Source: Bacillus sp. B15-48
GTDB taxonomy: Bacteria > Bacillota > Bacilli > Bacillales > Cytobacillaceae
NCBI RefSeq assembly: GCF_016879755.1
Contig: NZ_WOFU01000007.1
Span: 124,001-188,000, forward strand
DNA: 64,000 bases
Reading direction: 5' to 3'
Below are positions 63,215 to 64,000 of this stretch, piece after piece. The translations under genes were made by a program, and so were the position numbers. How positions within the stretch are numbered: position 1 is the stretch's first letter; every line of letters begins with the position of its first letter. The notes beneath the pieces are model-generated. The model had not been told where the DNA came from and searched no databases. It saw nothing but the letters and a program-made list of their open reading frames with translations.

Positions 63215-64000
63215 TTATTGATAGACATGAACAAAAGGTTCACTCTGGTTTGGGTTTCGAACGATCAAGGCTTCCTGTCCATACACAGAGGAAACGTTAA
63301 CTTCCACGGCGACATAGGAAGGAAAATGCTCCATAACAAGTCCTGTTACATATTGCGTAAACCCAATCGCTTCAGACTTTCCATAAAATTGAATTGGGAT
63401 ACTGATGCTTAACTTTTGAAGCTGGTCATCTAAATAAAACCCTTTCCCAACAACTCCATTGAAGTTCGGGAAGTACTCTTCGACATCCTGTTTAAAGTTT
63501 TGAAACCAAGTCAAATCATCCCGATGTGAATTTTGAGCTTCAGACGATGGAAAAAGAACATATTTTTCCTTCACATTTTGCCAGCTACTAAGTTCACTGC
63601 TCCCTCTTGAAGCAGCAGCATAGGCAATAAAGTTCCCTGGAACAATTGAAGACCGACTCTTCTGTTCAAACAAAGCAATGGCAATTGGTACATCCGCTAG
63701 TTCATCCATCTGCCTTAATCGGCTAACAATTTCTTGAGCGATTTTCTTTCCTTCGTCAGCAAGTGTTTCATGACTAATTTCTGTCTCGAACGTTGCCCCG
63801 AAGGCCTCTTTTTGATAATAGTGAATTGAATTAAGCGCAAGCCCAATAACTACGCCACCCAATTTATACGTCCCAGCCTTACCATCTACTTCTTCAAGGT
63901 AATTATGTTCAAGAATATGGGATAAATAGATTGGATTTTCAGCGTTACGAGCGTCAATATCACCAGTACCAGGATCAGCCGGATTCAACCCAATATTCTC
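63215..64000 (-). CDS. CamS family lipoprotein (YerH-like), C-terminal part (cut by window edge)
   Basis: The last 262 or so residues of a CamS/sex-pheromone-precursor-like protein; the N-terminus with its lipoprotein signal lies beyond the right edge. Recognisable parts are NPADPGTGDIDARNAENPIY, the central LGGVVIGLALNSIHYYQ, FNGVVGKGFYLDDQLQKLSI and a C-terminus rich in beta-strands. In B. subtilis the orthologue (yerH) lies just upstream of gatCAB. Here pyc, aceA and yueI are in between. CamS-type lipoproteins release pheromone peptides from their signal sequences in staphylococci and enterococci; the role of the main domain is not established. Confidence 0.88.
   Translation of the reverse strand, partial: ENIGLNPADPGTGDIDARNAENPIYLSHILEHNYLEEVDGKAGTYKLGGVVIGLALNSIHYYQKEAFGATFETEISHETLADEGKKIAQEIVSRLRQMDELADVPIAIALFEQKSRSSIVPGNFIAYAAASRGSSELSSWQNVKEKYVLFPSSEAQNSHRDDLTWFQNFKQDVEEYFPNFNGVVGKGFYLDDQLQKLSISIPIQFYGKSEAIGFTQYVTGLVMEHFPSYVAVEVNVSSVYGQEALIVRNPNQSEPFVHVYQ

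Noticed and set aside
1-64000. tRNA, rRNA or known riboswitch
   Set aside because: I looked for cloverleaf-like sequences, CCA ends, rRNA landmarks and riboswitch leaders in the intergenic gaps and recognised none. A covariance-model search could still find something diverged.

Overview
The window looks like a chromosomal segment of a low-GC, Gram-positive, endospore-former-type bacterium of the Bacillaceae. The support is A/T-rich DNA, strong AGGAGG-type ribosome binding sites with ATG, GTG and TTG starts, hairpin-plus-T-run terminators, and many genes whose closest recognisable relatives and gene order are those of Bacillus subtilis (yerH/camS, gatCAB, dgkB/yerQ, yefA/rlmCD, pncA-pncB-yueI, the yrk sulfur operon, opuA). 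I cannot name a species. Nearly every gene is on the minus strand; only DUF192, an HPr-like gene and a decayed hydrolase are on the plus strand.

Layout. 1-4 kb: part of a Tad/Flp pilus locus (Flp pilin, prepilin peptidase, TadE, the start of CpaB, and a detached TadG-like gene), with DUF192 and a metallophosphoesterase. 4-12 kb: DUF454 membrane protein, Ca/Na antiporter, flavodoxin-like protein, a succinyl/acetyl-CoA transferase with its own LytTR regulator, a short tyrosine recombinase and a CorC-type CBS protein. 11.7-19 kb: NAD(P)HX repair, a long structured non-coding region, a methyltransferase, and polyphosphate kinase plus exopolyphosphatase. 19-26 kb: a three-gene signalling operon (REC-PAS-GGDEF-EAL, hybrid kinase, CheR). 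26-29 kb: glycine-betaine transporter OpuA with a small ORF in front of it.

29-38 kb is a redox and sulfur block. It holds a tungsten-type aldehyde ferredoxin oxidoreductase module (cytochrome b, Tat-signal four-cluster ferredoxin, AOR, unknown 132-aa protein), an MpsC/DUF2294 gene, and a yrk-like persulfide-handling operon (TusA-rhodanese, DsrE, rhodanese-MBL, TusA, TauE) carrying four copies of a TACC-N6-GGTA operator-like motif. 38.9-42.7 kb is an unusual operon built around a P-type ATPase without a CPC motif. Four consecutive proteins each carry a PGRxRL motif, and a fifth is a small membrane protein. A divergent HPr-like protein lacking the phosphorylatable histidine follows.

43.5-64 kb is mostly a Bacillus backbone: RlmCD (three of the four usual Fe-S cysteines missing), RecQ, PncB, PncA, DgkB, a PfeT/ZosA-type metal efflux ATPase with Fur/PerR-like upstream sites, GatCAB, YueI, isocitrate lyase, pyruvate carboxylase and the C-terminal part of CamS.

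The most notable non-coding signals are two intergenic arrays of a degenerate palindrome centred on AGTACT, repeated about every 41 bp or half of that (4.7-5.0 kb and 47.4-47.7 kb); an 870-bp region bounded by inverted repeats (13.5-14.3 kb); and a 20-bp perfect palindrome present twice (13.4 kb and 51.0 kb). No rRNA, tRNA, CRISPR array, complete insertion sequence or recognised riboswitch was seen.
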